The notes: generated by a model from the letters alone, not told the origin. Shown: positions 8,045-16,418, counted from the first letter of the stretch. The stretch: 64,000 nt of DNA from Streptomyces lienomycini (GCF_027947595.1 NZ_CP116257.1:7376001-7440000), one strand, 5' to 3'. Program-made: numbers and translations.

Positions 8045-9004
8045 GCCGAACAGCGCGGCGAGCGCGACGAGCAGACCGACCGCTCCGACCTTGAGCGTGT
8101 TGCCGCCCGGCCCGTCGGACCCGCCGGAGTCCCCGCCCGAGGAGTCGGATCCGCCGCCGGAACCACCGCCCTTTCCGGGCACATCCTCGGCCTTCACCGG
8201 GCTGTTGGCCCCCTCCATGCCGAGCAGCAGCTTCTTGCCGTCGATCGTGTAGGTGGCGGACTCGCCCTGCCCCAGGGGCACGCTGATCCGCCCCTTGCGC
8301 TGGATCTTCCCGCCGTTCCAGTCGTACCAGATGCCCCCGAGGTACCCGCGCACGGCGAGCTGCTCGCCGTCCGGGGAGAAGGCGGCGTCCGTGGCCCACA
8401 GGTCGACGGGGACGGTGCGCCTGAAGACGTTGGTGCCGGAGGGCGACAGCTTCGCGGGGCCCTCGTACAGATGCCCGCCGTCCTCGTTCTTGTCGATGAT
8501 GTAGACCCGCCCGGTCTTCGGGTGGACCACCATCGACTCCGCGTCGCGGGCGCCGTCCGCGTACTTCACGACGTACTGGGTGGCCTCCACCGTCTGATCC
8601 TTCAGTGCCTTCGGCTCGGGCAGTTCGTAGATCCACACGTGGGGCCAGGTGCCGCCGAGGTTGTCCCCGATGTCGGCGACGAAGATGCGGTTGTCCGGGC
8701 CGATGGCGATCGCCTCGACGTCGCGCGGGGTGCCGACGCCGGAGAGCGCCACCCGGGCGACGGTCTCGCCGGTCGAGCCGTCCACGGCGTAGAGGTACGG
8801 CCCGGTGTCCTGGTCGTTGTGCGTCCAGTAGACGCCGGGGTGCAGGCGGGAGGCGGCGAGGCCGCTGGACTCGGTGATCCGCGGGTCCTTGATCGTGAAC
8901 CCGTCGCTCCCGGCGGGCCCGTCGCCGCCGTCCGCCGCTGCGGCGGGCACGGCGAAGGCGCCCACGAGAAGGGCCGAGGCGAGGAGGGCGAAGGGTCGGC
9001 GCAT
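8018..9004 (-). CDS. Secreted, C-terminally membrane-anchored beta-propeller-like protein
   Basis: The protein has 328 residues. The start chosen is ATG at 9002-9004, because it gives a clean signal peptide (MRRPFALLASALLVGAFAVP, cleaved near AAAAD). The body repeats motifs of six-bladed propellers: DPRITESSGLAASRLHPGVY, THNDQDTGPYLYAVD, DVEAIAIGPDNRIFVADIGDN, ESMVVHPKTGRVYIIDKNED and DAAFSPDGEQLAVRGY. A Gly/Ser-rich linker leads to LKVGAVGLLVALAALFGL and RRVFRRR, a membrane anchor with a basic tail but no LPXTG-like motif directly before it. Role at the cell surface is unknown. The 3' end overlaps the TetR gene by 27 bp. Confidence 0.82.
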   Translation of the reverse strand: MRRPFALLASALLVGAFAVPAAAADGGDGPAGSDGFTIKDPRITESSGLAASRLHPGVYWTHNDQDTGPYLYAVDGSTGETVARVALSGVGTPRDVEAIAIGPDNRIFVADIGDNLGGTWPHVWIYELPEPKALKDQTVEATQYVVKYADGARDAESMVVHPKTGRVYIIDKNEDGGHLYEGPAKLSPSGTNVFRRTVPVDLWATDAAFSPDGEQLAVRGYLGGIWYDWNGGKIQRKGRISVPLGQGESATYTIDGKKLLLGMEGANSPVKAEDVPGKGGGSGGGSDSSGGDSGGSDGPGGNTLKVGAVGLLVALAALFGLRRVFRRR

Positions 9005-9116
9005 GCGCCAAGCCTGCCATCCCGCGCGGGCGTTCACGTCGCCGGTCACCCCCTCGGTCACCCTGCGTGGTCGGGCTCACATCGCGGCGTCCAGGCCGAT
9101 CGTCCATGATGAGCGG

Positions 9117-9806
9117 ATGCTCAGGTTCATGTTCGTCGGTGACTCCATGACGATCGGGAGCGCCGGCGAACACACGTGGCGCTACCGGCTGTGGCAGCAC
9201 CTGCGCGACTCCCACGGCCGCCCCTTCACCTTCGTCGGCCCGCGCGAGACCCTGCACGACCGGGTGACGGACGCCCCCACCTCGTACGCCTACGCCGAAC
9301 CCGGCTTCCCCCGCGCCCACCTGGCCGGCTGGGGCGAGGGCTGGCACCACATGACCCCGCTGATCGGCGAGACGGTGCGGTCCTGCCGCGCGGACGTGCT
9401 CCTGGTCTCCCTGGGCCTGATCGACCTCGGCTTCTACACCAACGCCGAGCAGACCGACGCCAACGTCCGCGTCTTCGTGGCCGACGCGCGCTCGGCGGAC
9501 CCCCGCGTGCGCGTGGCCGTGATGCCGGTGCTGCACAACATCCGGGCGGACGCCGACGAGACCTTCGCCGAGCAGGTCGCCCACTTCAACGAACTCCTCG
9601 CGAAGACCGTCACCGACCTCGACGACCCGCGCTCCCCACTGCTGCTCGTCCCGCCCCCGCCGGCGTACGACTTCCACACGGACACCTACGACGGCACGCA
9701 TCCCAACGAGAGCGGCGAGCACCGGATCGCGGAGGCGTTCGCGCGGGCGCTGCACGAGGGGTGGGGGCTGGGCGGGCCGTACGCCGCGCGCTCGGCCCTC
9801 CCGTGA
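9117..9806 (+). CDS. SGNH/GDSL-family hydrolase
   Basis: The protein has 229 residues. It starts MLRFMFVGDSMTIG, which carries block I with the nucleophile Ser in GDS. The last block reads YDGTHPNESG, with the Asp and His of the catalytic triad. The middle has VSLGLIDLGFYTN, replacing the usual GxND of block III. There is no signal peptide, so it acts in the cytoplasm unless an unseen start exists. The substrate ester is unknown. The ATG at 9117-9119 is chosen; a second in-frame ATG lies at 9129. It runs divergently from the anchored protein, with 112 bp between. Confidence 0.85.
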   Translation: MLRFMFVGDSMTIGSAGEHTWRYRLWQHLRDSHGRPFTFVGPRETLHDRVTDAPTSYAYAEPGFPRAHLAGWGEGWHHMTPLIGETVRSCRADVLLVSLGLIDLGFYTNAEQTDANVRVFVADARSADPRVRVAVMPVLHNIRADADETFAEQVAHFNELLAKTVTDLDDPRSPLLLVPPPPAYDFHTDTYDGTHPNESGEHRIAEAFARALHEGWGLGGPYAARSALP

Positions 9807-9878
9807 CCAGGTCACCGTGCGTATCGTTGTACCGCGCGGCTGTACTCGTCGTTGGGTCAGCCGGGGAGGAGCGCCACG

Positions 9879-10472
9879 ATGACCGTCCTTGACGACAGGA
9901 TCGCGATGGCCGAGAGCGACAACACGCGTCGACTCGACGAGATGTTCGAGCGACTCGAGAGGATGCCCGTCCCCGAGGGTTACAAGGTCGAGATCGTCGG
10001 GGGGGTTGTCTACATGGCACCGCAGCGGGACATCCACTGGGAAACCATCCTCGAGATCCTTTGGGCTCTGGAAGATCACTTCGGACGGCGGCAGGCGAGA
10101 ATCTTCTCGGACGTCCGCATCGACTTCCCCGGCCATGAGAACGGGTTCTGTCCGGACGTCGCCAAGATCAAAACCGGGGCGAAGAAGGACGACAACGGCA
10201 AGTGGCGCTACGAGGATGTCGAGTTCGTCGCCGAAGTCATTTCCAGAGGCACGGCGCGGAACGACTACGAAGCCAAGAAGGCCGCCTATGCGCTCGCGGA
10301 GGTACCGGTCTATCTCATCGCTGACCCCTATGCACGCAGGTGCCGCTTGTTCACCAAGCCCAAGGACGGCAGCTACGTGACCGACACCTCCATCGAGTAC
10401 GGCGGAGTCGTAGACATGACAAGCACACACCTGGGCCTCACTCTCGGAACAGCCGACTTCCCCCGCGACTGA
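9879..10472 (+). CDS. Uma2-family PD-(D/E)XK nuclease-like protein
   Basis: The protein has 197 residues and resembles Uma2/DUF820 proteins. It has VEIVGGVVYMAP, then HWETILEILWALEDHF, the acidic residue in CPDVAKI, and VEFVAEVISRGTARNDYEAK with the E-x-K pair expected of the nuclease core, followed by YALAEVPVYLIADP. A ribosome-binding site GGGGAGGA precedes the ATG at 9879-9881. Streptomyces carry many Uma2 copies and their biological role is not established. No toxin, antitoxin or mobile-element gene lies beside it. Confidence 0.88.
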   Translation: MTVLDDRIAMAESDNTRRLDEMFERLERMPVPEGYKVEIVGGVVYMAPQRDIHWETILEILWALEDHFGRRQARIFSDVRIDFPGHENGFCPDVAKIKTGAKKDDNGKWRYEDVEFVAEVISRGTARNDYEAKKAAYALAEVPVYLIADPYARRCRLFTKPKDGSYVTDTSIEYGGVVDMTSTHLGLTLGTADFPRD

Positions 10473-10520
10473 GCACGCCCGCTTGCCTGGAGCGCACTCC
10501 AAGTCGTTGGCTTGGGGACC

Positions 10521-11513
10521 ATGAAGTACACGCAGCTGGGACGCACAGGACTCAAGGTCGGCCGACTCGTCCTCGGGACCATGAACTTCGGTCCGCAGAC
10601 CGACGAGGCCGACAGCCACGCGATCATGGACGCGGCGCTGGACGCCGGCATCAACCTCTTCGACACCGCCAACGTGTACGGCTGGGGCGAGAACAAGGGC
10701 CGCACCGAGGAGATCATCGGCAACTGGTTCGCCCAGGGCGGCGACCGGCGCGACAAGACCATCCTCGCCACCAAGGTGTACGGCAACATGGGCGCCGACG
10801 GCGAGGCGTGGCCCAACCACGACAAGCTGTCCGCCGTGAACATCCGGCGCGCGGTCGACGCCAGCCTCAAGCGGCTGCGGACGGACCACATCGACCTGTA
10901 CCAGTTCCACCACATCGACCGCGCCACCGGGTTCGACGAGATCTGGCAGGCCATCGACACCCTGGTCCAGCAGGGCAAGGTGCTCTACGCCGGTTCCTCG
11001 AACTTCCCCGGGTACAAGATCGCGCAGGCCAACGAGACCGCCGCCCGGCGCGGCGGGACCATCGGGCTGGTCAGCGAGCAGTGCCTGTACAACCTGGCCG
11101 AGCGCCGCGCCGAGATGGAGGTGATCCCGGCCGCGCGGGAGTACGGCCTCGGCGTCATCCCGTGGTCGCCGCTGCACGGCGGGCTGCTCGGCGGGGTCAT
11201 CAGGAAGGAGGTCCAGGGCGGACGCCGGGCCTCGGGACGCGCGGCCGACACCCTGGCCGACCCGGCGAAGCGGGCGCAGATCCAGGCGTACGAGGACCTG
11301 CTCGACAAGCACGGCCTGGAGCCGGGCGAGGCCGCGCTGGCCTGGCTGCTGACCCGGCCCGGCGTGACCGGCCCCATCGTGGGTCCGCGCACCGCCGAAC
11401 AGCTCGCGTCGGCGCTGCGGGCCGTGGAGCTGGAGCTGTCCGAGGAGCTGCTGACCGGGCTCGACGAGATCTTCCCGGGCCCCGGCCCCTCTCCGGAGGC
11501 CTTCGCCTGGTAG
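10521..11513 (+). CDS. Aldo-keto reductase
   Basis: The protein has 330 residues with the standard AKR features: MKYTQLGRTGLKVGRLVLGT, then Asp and Tyr of the active site in FDTANVYGWGENKG, the catalytic Lys in LATKVYG and His in YQFHHID, and the NADPH-binding end GVTGPIVGPRTAEQL. It should reduce carbonyl compounds with NADPH in the cytoplasm, substrate unknown. I chose the ATG at 10521 rather than a TTG at 10512 because family members begin MKYxxLG. The gene is 48 bp after the Uma2 gene with no evident functional link. Confidence 0.93.
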   Translation: MKYTQLGRTGLKVGRLVLGTMNFGPQTDEADSHAIMDAALDAGINLFDTANVYGWGENKGRTEEIIGNWFAQGGDRRDKTILATKVYGNMGADGEAWPNHDKLSAVNIRRAVDASLKRLRTDHIDLYQFHHIDRATGFDEIWQAIDTLVQQGKVLYAGSSNFPGYKIAQANETAARRGGTIGLVSEQCLYNLAERRAEMEVIPAAREYGLGVIPWSPLHGGLLGGVIRKEVQGGRRASGRAADTLADPAKRAQIQAYEDLLDKHGLEPGEAALAWLLTRPGVTGPIVGPRTAEQLASALRAVELELSEELLTGLDEIFPGPGPSPEAFAW

Positions 11514-11535
11514 CGGGGTGAGGTGATGCGCGGTG

Positions 11536-11563
11536 GCGGCGGCCGCGGGGCGGCGGCCGCCGC
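11536..11563. terminator. GC-rich hairpin between convergent genes
   Basis: An 11-bp perfect stem (11536-11546 with 11553-11563, arm GCGGCGGCCGC) with a 6-nt loop lies between the aldo-keto reductase stop and the small convergent gene. It probably terminates transcription from both sides. Confidence 0.65.
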
Positions 11564-11571
11564 GCGGCCGG

Positions 11572-11658
11572 TCAGCCGAGGGCCGCCGCCACCGCCACCA
11601 CCACGAGCATCAGCACGAGCACACCGGCCATGATCCGGTTACGGGTCTTCGGGTCCAC
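11572..11658 (-). CDS. 28-aa single-span membrane peptide
   Basis: This very short gene starts with GTG at 11656-11658. It encodes a polar head VDPKTRNRIM followed by the hydrophobic span AGVLVLMLVVVAVAAALG, then a stop at 11572-11574. I recall near-identical peptides (M/VDPKTRNRIMAGVLV...) in other streptomycetes, which argues that it is real. There is no recognisable domain. It would sit in the membrane with a short cytoplasmic head. It lies 10 bp downstream of the ThpR gene in the same direction. Function is unknown. Confidence 0.65.
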   Translation of the reverse strand: MDPKTRNRIMAGVLVLMLVVVAVAAALG

Positions 11659-11668
11659 GCCCCCGAGC

Positions 11669-12241
11669 CTAACCGGAGGCGCCGAGCGGCATGCGGGCGA
11701 CCGCCTCGTAACGGGGCTGCTCGCCGGGCACCCCCGAGTCCGGCAGGCGGCTGCGGACCAGCGCCAGGTCCGTCACGGTCCAGGTCGGCCCGGTGAAGCC
11801 GTCCAGCACCGCGAGGTACGGCCGTACGTCGAGCGGCTGCCTGCCGCGGGCCAGCGTCAGGTGGGGTCGGTAGCGCCGGTGCTCCGCCATGGGGACGCCC
11901 GCCCTGCGCCCCGCCGACTCGGCGCGGCCGGCCAGCAGCCGCAGGGTCGCGAGGCCGCCCTCCGCGCCCGCCCACAACGCCCGCCCGCCCCCGAACCGGC
12001 CGCCGCCGCGCAGCGCCAGCTCGAAGGGCGCGGTGCGGTGCGCCGCCCGTTCCAGGCGGGCCGACAGGTCGGGGACGAGGGCGCCGTCGACCTCGCCGTA
12101 GAAGGCGAGCGTGAGGTGCCAGCCGGGGCGCCCGGTCCAGCGCAGCCCGTCCGCACCGGGCAGCCGGCGCAGGGCGGCCACCTCCTCGGCGAGGGCGGCG
12201 GTGACGTCCTCGGGCGGCAGCACGGCGGCGAACAGTCTCAT
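11669..12241 (-). CDS. thpR: RNA 2',3'-cyclic phosphodiesterase (2H family)
   Basis: The protein has 190 residues and belongs to the 2H phosphoesterase (LigT/ThpR) family. It has two His-containing motifs, GWHLTLAFYGEV (about residue 40) and RPHLTLARGRQ (about residue 126), and the N-terminal MRLFAAVLPPEDV strand. The enzyme opens RNA 2',3'-cyclic phosphates to 2'-phosphate ends and was first described as a tRNA half-ligase. Length and motif spacing are normal. It is the last sizeable gene on this strand before a 28-residue peptide, and nothing nearby suggests a dedicated RNA repair operon. Confidence 0.88.
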   Translation of the reverse strand: MRLFAAVLPPEDVTAALAEEVAALRRLPGADGLRWTGRPGWHLTLAFYGEVDGALVPDLSARLERAAHRTAPFELALRGGGRFGGGRALWAGAEGGLATLRLLAGRAESAGRRAGVPMAEHRRYRPHLTLARGRQPLDVRPYLAVLDGFTGPTWTVTDLALVRSRLPDSGVPGEQPRYEAVARMPLGASG

Positions 12242-12298
12242 GCCGCCAGCCTCGCAGAGCCCCCCCGTCCCGTCCCTGAACTTCCTGCGTCGGACTCC

Positions 12299-13666
12299 CT
12301 ACGCCGCCGGCGCCAGCGCCTCCCGGCGCTCCCTCGGCACGAAGCGGACCTGGGGGTGGCCGCGGTGCCAGCCGACGGACAGGCGCAGGTTGCCGACGCG
12401 GGCCAGGACCAGGCCGATGACGAGGGCGGCGGTCGCCGCCACCGCGCCGCCCGCGGCGAAGCCCACCCGGGCGCCGTAGGTGTCGGTGACCCAGCCGACG
12501 ATCGGGGCGCCGATCGGGGAGCCGCCGAGGAAGACCATCATGTACAGGGCCATCACCCGGCCCCGCATGGCCGGGTCGGTGGACATCTGGATGCTGGTGT
12601 TGGCGGTGACGTTGACCGTCATGCTGAAGACGCCGATCGGGACCATCAGCAGCGCGAAGAGCCACAGCCCGGGGGCCGTCGACGCCACGATCTCCAGGGC
12701 GCCGAAGCCGAGCGCCGCCGCGATCAGGACGCGCAGCCGGGCCGTGCCGCGCCGGGCGGCGAGCAGGGCGCCGGCCAGCGAGCCGACGGCCATGAGGGTG
12801 TTGAAGAGGCTGTACGCCCCGGCGCCCGCGTCGAAGACGTCGTCGGCGAAGGCGGACAGGAAGACCGGGAAGTTGAAGCCGAAGGTGCCGATGAAACCGA
12901 CCAGCGTGATCGTCCAGATCAGCTCGGGGCGGCCGGCGACGTAGCGCAGCCCCTCCCGGAGCTGGCCCTTGCCGCGCGGGGTGGGCCGGCCGGCGTGCAG
13001 TTCGCGGGCGCGCATCAGCAGCAGGCAGCTGAGCGGAGCGACGAAGGACAGGCCGTTGGCGAGGAACGCCCAGCCGGTGCCCACCCCCGTGATCATCAGA
13101 CCGGCGACGGCGGGGCCGACCAGGCGGGCGGACTGGAAGTTGGCCGAGTTCATGCTGACCGCGTTCTGCAACTGGTCGCGGCCGACCAGCTCGGAGACGA
13201 AGGTCTGGCGGGCCGGGTTGTCCATGACCGTGGCCAGGCCCATCGCGAAGGCGGCGACGTAGACGTGCCAGACCTGCACCTGGCCGCTCAGGGTGAGGAC
13301 GGCGAGAGCGAGGGCGGTCAGGGCCATCGCGGACTGGGTGACCAGCAGCGTGGGCCGCTTGGGCAGGCGGTCGACGAGGACGCCGCCGTAGAGGCCGAAG
13401 AGCAGCATCGGCAGGAACTGCAGGGCGGTGGTGATGCCGACGGCGGCCGAGGAACCGGTGAGGCTGAGCACCAGCCAGTCCTGGGCGATGCGCTGCATCC
13501 AGGTGCCGACGTTGGAGACGACCTGGCCCAGGAAGAACAGGCGGTAGTTCCTGACCTTCAGGGAGGCGAACATCGACGTCTTGCGGGGGGCTTCGGGAGT
13601 GCGGGCGGTCGGATCGTCGTGGCCGTCAGGTGCGGGGGCGGAAGCTGCTCCGGATCCCGTACTCAA
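12299..13666 (-). CDS. MFS transporter (EntS/MFS_3-like), TTG start
   Basis: The protein has 455 residues with 12 predicted spans and belongs to the MFS_3/EntS-type drug or siderophore exporters: NYRLFFLGQVVSNVGTWMQR in the first helix, then LVDRLPKRPTLLVTQ in the loop after helix 2, and MRGRVMALYMMVFLGGSPIG in the second half. The start is TTG at 13664-13666, supported by GAGGAGG about 9 nt upstream and by the absence of ATG or GTG in reach. It is 27 bp downstream of a MarR regulator and surely co-transcribed. The MarR protein probably represses the pair until a substrate is present. Confidence 0.92.
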   Translation of the reverse strand: MSTGSGAASAPAPDGHDDPTARTPEAPRKTSMFASLKVRNYRLFFLGQVVSNVGTWMQRIAQDWLVLSLTGSSAAVGITTALQFLPMLLFGLYGGVLVDRLPKRPTLLVTQSAMALTALALAVLTLSGQVQVWHVYVAAFAMGLATVMDNPARQTFVSELVGRDQLQNAVSMNSANFQSARLVGPAVAGLMITGVGTGWAFLANGLSFVAPLSCLLLMRARELHAGRPTPRGKGQLREGLRYVAGRPELIWTITLVGFIGTFGFNFPVFLSAFADDVFDAGAGAYSLFNTLMAVGSLAGALLAARRGTARLRVLIAAALGFGALEIVASTAPGLWLFALLMVPIGVFSMTVNVTANTSIQMSTDPAMRGRVMALYMMVFLGGSPIGAPIVGWVTDTYGARVGFAAGGAVAATAALVIGLVLARVGNLRLSVGWHRGHPQVRFVPRERREALAPAA

Positions 13667-13693
13667 AAGGGTTCGCCTCCTCGCGAAAACTGC

Positions 13694-14131
13694 TTACCGG
13701 TGTGCGAGCTTCTCCAGCACGGGGGCGGCGGCGCGCAGTTTCGCCCACTCGTCCTCGTCGAGTCCCTCGACCAGCGTGGCCAGGAACGCGTTCCGTTTGC
13801 GGCGGCTCTCCTCGAGCATCACCACGGCCTGCTCGGTCTGCGTCACGACCTTCTGGCGCCGGTCCTCGGGATGCGGCTTCAGCCGGACCAGGCCCTTGGC
13901 CTCCAGCAGCGCCACGATGCGGGTCATCGACGGCGGCTGGACGTGTTCCTTGCGGGCCAGCTCGCCCGGGGTCGCGCTGCCGCAGTTGGAGAGGGTGCCG
14001 AGCACCGACATCTCGGTGGGGCTCAGCGACTCGTCGACCCGCTGGTGCTTGAGCCGACGGGACAACCGCATCACGGCGGAGCGCAGGGAGTTCACGGCGG
14101 CGGCGTCGTCGCCATGCTTGAGGTCCGGCAT
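13694..14131 (-). CDS. MarR-family transcriptional regulator
   Basis: The protein has 145 residues. The winged helix-turn-helix reads SLSPTEMSVLGTLSNCGSA, TPGELARKEHVQPPSMTRIV and LEAKGLVRLKPHPEDRRQK, where DRRQK is the wing. It begins with the dimer helix VNSLRSAVMRLSRRLKHQRV and ends with a second one. As first gene of the operon with the MFS transporter it probably controls its own expression and efflux. No clear palindrome was found upstream: 14132-14160 holds a short AT-rich stretch that may be the promoter. Confidence 0.92.
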   Translation of the reverse strand: MPDLKHGDDAAAVNSLRSAVMRLSRRLKHQRVDESLSPTEMSVLGTLSNCGSATPGELARKEHVQPPSMTRIVALLEAKGLVRLKPHPEDRRQKVVTQTEQAVVMLEESRRKRNAFLATLVEGLDEDEWAKLRAAAPVLEKLAHR

Positions 14132-14281
14132 GTTCCTTAGCGTAACTCATTAGTCTCGCGAAATACCACCGCTCCACCGCCCGCTTGCCCGTGACGCCCG
14201 CCACTGAAACCCACAGTTCACCCGTACGAGTGAGTCGTTTCCGGAAATCGGCGCACCACCCGGCGGGCCGGGGCGACCCTC

Positions 14282-14470
14282 GTGTCCATGGGGACCAGCG
14301 TGCTCAGCCTGCGGATGGACGGGGAGCTGCTCGACCGGCTCCGGGACCATGCGGCCAAAAGAGGAATGAGCGTCCAGGACTATGTCGTCCGGACGCTCAT
14401 TCGCGATGACTTCGACGAGCGGTTCCAGTCCGCCGTGGAGGAGACGGAACGGTTCTACGGGGTGCCGTGA
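14282..14470 (+). CDS. Small ribbon-helix-helix/antitoxin-like protein
   Basis: The protein has 62 residues: MGTSVLSLRMDGELLDRL, DHAAKRGMSVQDYVVRTLI and RDDFDERFQSAVEETERFYG. The strand LSLRMD followed by two helices is the ribbon-helix-helix layout, with the second helix ending in the partner-type tail of small antitoxins. The start is GTG at 14282 (GGGG 8 nt upstream) or ATG at 14288. Short copies of this protein are widespread in Streptomyces. No toxin gene follows: the next gene is on the other strand 31 bp away. It is either a solitary DNA-binding protein or an orphan antitoxin. Confidence 0.75.
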   Translation: MSMGTSVLSLRMDGELLDRLRDHAAKRGMSVQDYVVRTLIRDDFDERFQSAVEETERFYGVP

Positions 14471-14500
14471 GCCGGGAGGCTCAGTGCGGACCCCCGGGGA

Positions 14501-15958
14501 TCACGTGAGTCCCAGCGCCGGCATCAGGTAGTAGAAGGCGAAGACCACCGACACCGCGTGCATCGCCGCGGGGACCTCCCGGCCCCGCCCGGCCGCCAGG
14601 CGCAGCACCGAGAAGGTGATGAAGCCCATGCCGATGCCGTTGGTGATCGAGTAGGTGAACGGCATCATCAGCATCGTCACGAAGGCCGGGATGGCGATCG
14701 TGAAGTCGGACCAGTCGATCTCCCTGATCGAACCGGCCAGGATGAGGAAGCCGACCGCGATCAGCGCCGGGGTGGCCGCCTGGGACGGGACCATCGTGGC
14801 GACCGGCGTGAGGAACAGCGCCACCGCGAACAGCGCGCCGGTGACGACGTTGGCGAAGCCGGTGCGGGCGCCCTCGCCGACGCCGGCCGTGGACTCCACG
14901 AAGCAGGTCGTGGCCGAGGCGGAGCTGGCACCGCCCGCGGCGACCGCGATGCCGTCGACGAAGAGGACCTTGTTGATGCCCGGCATCTGGCCCTCGCCGT
15001 CGGTCAGCTTCGCCTCGTCGCCGACCCCCATGATCGTGCCCATCGCGTCGAAGAAGCACGACAGCAGCACGGTGAAGACGAACAGCACACCGGTCAGCAC
15101 ACCGACCTTGTCGAACCCGCCGAACAGGCTGACCTCGCCGATCAGCCCGAAGTCGGGCGTGGCGACCGGGTTGCCGGGCCACTCGGGGGTGGTCAGGCCC
15201 CAGGACGGGATGTCGGTGACCGCGTTGACGATCATCGCGACGCCCGTCATCACGACGATGGAGATCAGGATGGCGCCCGGGGTCTTGCGGACGATCAGCG
15301 CGAGGGTCAGCAGCACACCGAGGACGAAGATCAGCACCGGCCAGCCGTGCAGGTGGCCGCCCGTGCCCAGCTGGAGCGGGACGGTGGTCTGCGCGGCGTC
15401 CGGCATCCGGGTGACGAACCCGGAGTCGACCAGGCCGACGATCATGACGAACAGGCCGATACCGATGGAGATGGCCTTGCGCAGGCCGTAGGGCACCGCG
15501 TTCATCACGCGCTCCCGCAGACCGGTGGCGACCAGCAGCATGACGATGAAACCGGCCAGCACCACCATGCCCATGGCGTCCGGCCAGGACATCCGGGGGG
15601 CCAGCTGGAGGGCGACGACGGAGTTCACGCCGAGTCCGGCGGCGAGCGCGATCGGGACGTTGCCGATGACGCCCATCAGCAGGGTGGTGAACGCCGCCGT
15701 CAGGGCGGTCGCGGTGACCAGCTGACCGTTGTCGAGCTGGTGGCCGTACATGTCCTTCGCGCTGCCCAGGATGATCGGGTTCAGCACGATGATGTAGGCC
15801 ATCGCGAAGAAGGTGGCGAAGCCGCCGCGGACCTCACGGGGCAAGGTGCTGCCGCGCTCGGAGATCTTGAAGTAGCGGTCGAGACCGTTCTGCGGGGGCC
15901 GCCGGTCCTCCGGCGACTCGGGGGACGGTGGGACCTTGGCGGAGGCCGAGGTGGGCAT
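14501..15958 (-). CDS. NCS2 purine permease (AzgA type)
   Basis: The protein has 485 residues with 12-14 hydrophobic segments. The N terminus has LDRYFKISERGSTLPREVRGG and FATFFAMAYIIVLNP, which mark the AzgA (adenine/guanine/hypoxanthine) branch of NCS2. It also has NVPIALAAGLGVNS and the Asp/Gly region FFDAMGTIMGVGDEA. The signature SSASATTCFVESTAGVGEGARTG is cut here to its parts SASATTCFVES and GARTGFANVVTG. It should take up purine bases by proton symport. The start is ATG at 15956-15958. A long-range inverted repeat lies 15 bp upstream in the leader. Confidence 0.93.
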   Translation of the reverse strand: MPTSASAKVPPSPESPEDRRPPQNGLDRYFKISERGSTLPREVRGGFATFFAMAYIIVLNPIILGSAKDMYGHQLDNGQLVTATALTAAFTTLLMGVIGNVPIALAAGLGVNSVVALQLAPRMSWPDAMGMVVLAGFIVMLLVATGLRERVMNAVPYGLRKAISIGIGLFVMIVGLVDSGFVTRMPDAAQTTVPLQLGTGGHLHGWPVLIFVLGVLLTLALIVRKTPGAILISIVVMTGVAMIVNAVTDIPSWGLTTPEWPGNPVATPDFGLIGEVSLFGGFDKVGVLTGVLFVFTVLLSCFFDAMGTIMGVGDEAKLTDGEGQMPGINKVLFVDGIAVAAGGASSASATTCFVESTAGVGEGARTGFANVVTGALFAVALFLTPVATMVPSQAATPALIAVGFLILAGSIREIDWSDFTIAIPAFVTMLMMPFTYSITNGIGMGFITFSVLRLAAGRGREVPAAMHAVSVVFAFYYLMPALGLT

Positions 15959-15973
15959 GCGTGGACCTCATCA

Positions 15974-16013
15974 CCAACAGGTTCCCCCACGGCCTTGTCG
16001 GTGTTCCTGTTGG
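15974..16013 (-). promoter_or_regulatory. Inverted repeat in the leader of the purine permease gene
   Basis: CCAACAGG (15974-15981) and CCTGTTGG (16006-16013) are perfect 8-bp arms 24 bp apart, immediately upstream of the permease start. They may form an mRNA stem enclosing a GGGGAAC-rich loop, or an operator. It does not match the purine riboswitch core that I know. Upstream, 16014-16060 is unusually AT-rich and probably holds the promoter. Confidence 0.4.
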
Positions 16014-16151
16014 AGTTTTCTACGAATGAAAGCAGTCAGAGACAAACGGGTTCAGTATGAACGTATGAGCCCGCTGATCGCTATCTCCGCGCGTAGACCC
16101 CGGCGGGGCCGCGCCGTCCACCCGTGCGCGGGCTCCTCGTAAGCTGTACGC

Positions 16152-16418
16152 ATGACGAAGTGGACACCCACGCACGAGGCGCCGGAGCCCCTGGAGGGCC
16201 CCGTGGTTCCGACCATCGTCGGCGGCACCATCCTCTGGTTCGTCCTCTTCCTGGTGCAGCTGCCCTTCTACGGCTGGTTCGACGACCACGGCCACACCTG
16301 GTGGGTGTGGACCTGCCTGGCCGGCGCCGGCCTCGGACTGATCGGCATCTGGTACGTCCGGGGACGCGACGCGGCCATCAAGCGGGACGCCGCCGCCCAG
16401 GGCGCGGGCCCGGAGTAG
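16152..16418 (+). CDS. DUF2530 small membrane protein
   Basis: The protein has 88 residues with two hydrophobic segments: VVPTIVGGTILWFVLFLVQL (residues about 18-37) and WWVWTCLAGAGLGLIGIWYV (about 50-69). The loop between carries DDHGHTW, and the C terminus after the second span is basic then Ala/Gly-rich. This is the DUF2530 family of actinobacterial membrane proteins, function unknown. The ATG is at 16152 with only a weak purine stretch upstream. It lies 99 bp ahead of the P-type ATPase on the same strand. Confidence 0.85.
   Translation: MTKWTPTHEAPEPLEGPVVPTIVGGTILWFVLFLVQLPFYGWFDDHGHTWWVWTCLAGAGLGLIGIWYVRGRDAAIKRDAAAQGAGPE

Noticed and set aside
9879..10472. Uma2 nuclease as evidence of a mobile element or defence island
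   Set aside because: No integrase, transposase, inverted repeats or other defence genes flank it; Uma2 genes are commonly scattered in Streptomyces.
7731..11312. A 1193-codon minus-strand frame spanning several genes
   Set aside because: It overlaps well-supported TetR, SGNH, Uma2 and aldo-keto reductase genes and has low-complexity Arg/Gly text, typical of a GC-rich shadow frame.
14282..14470. Possible toxin-antitoxin pair at the small ribbon-helix-helix gene
   Set aside because: No partner gene of suitable size follows or precedes it in the same direction.
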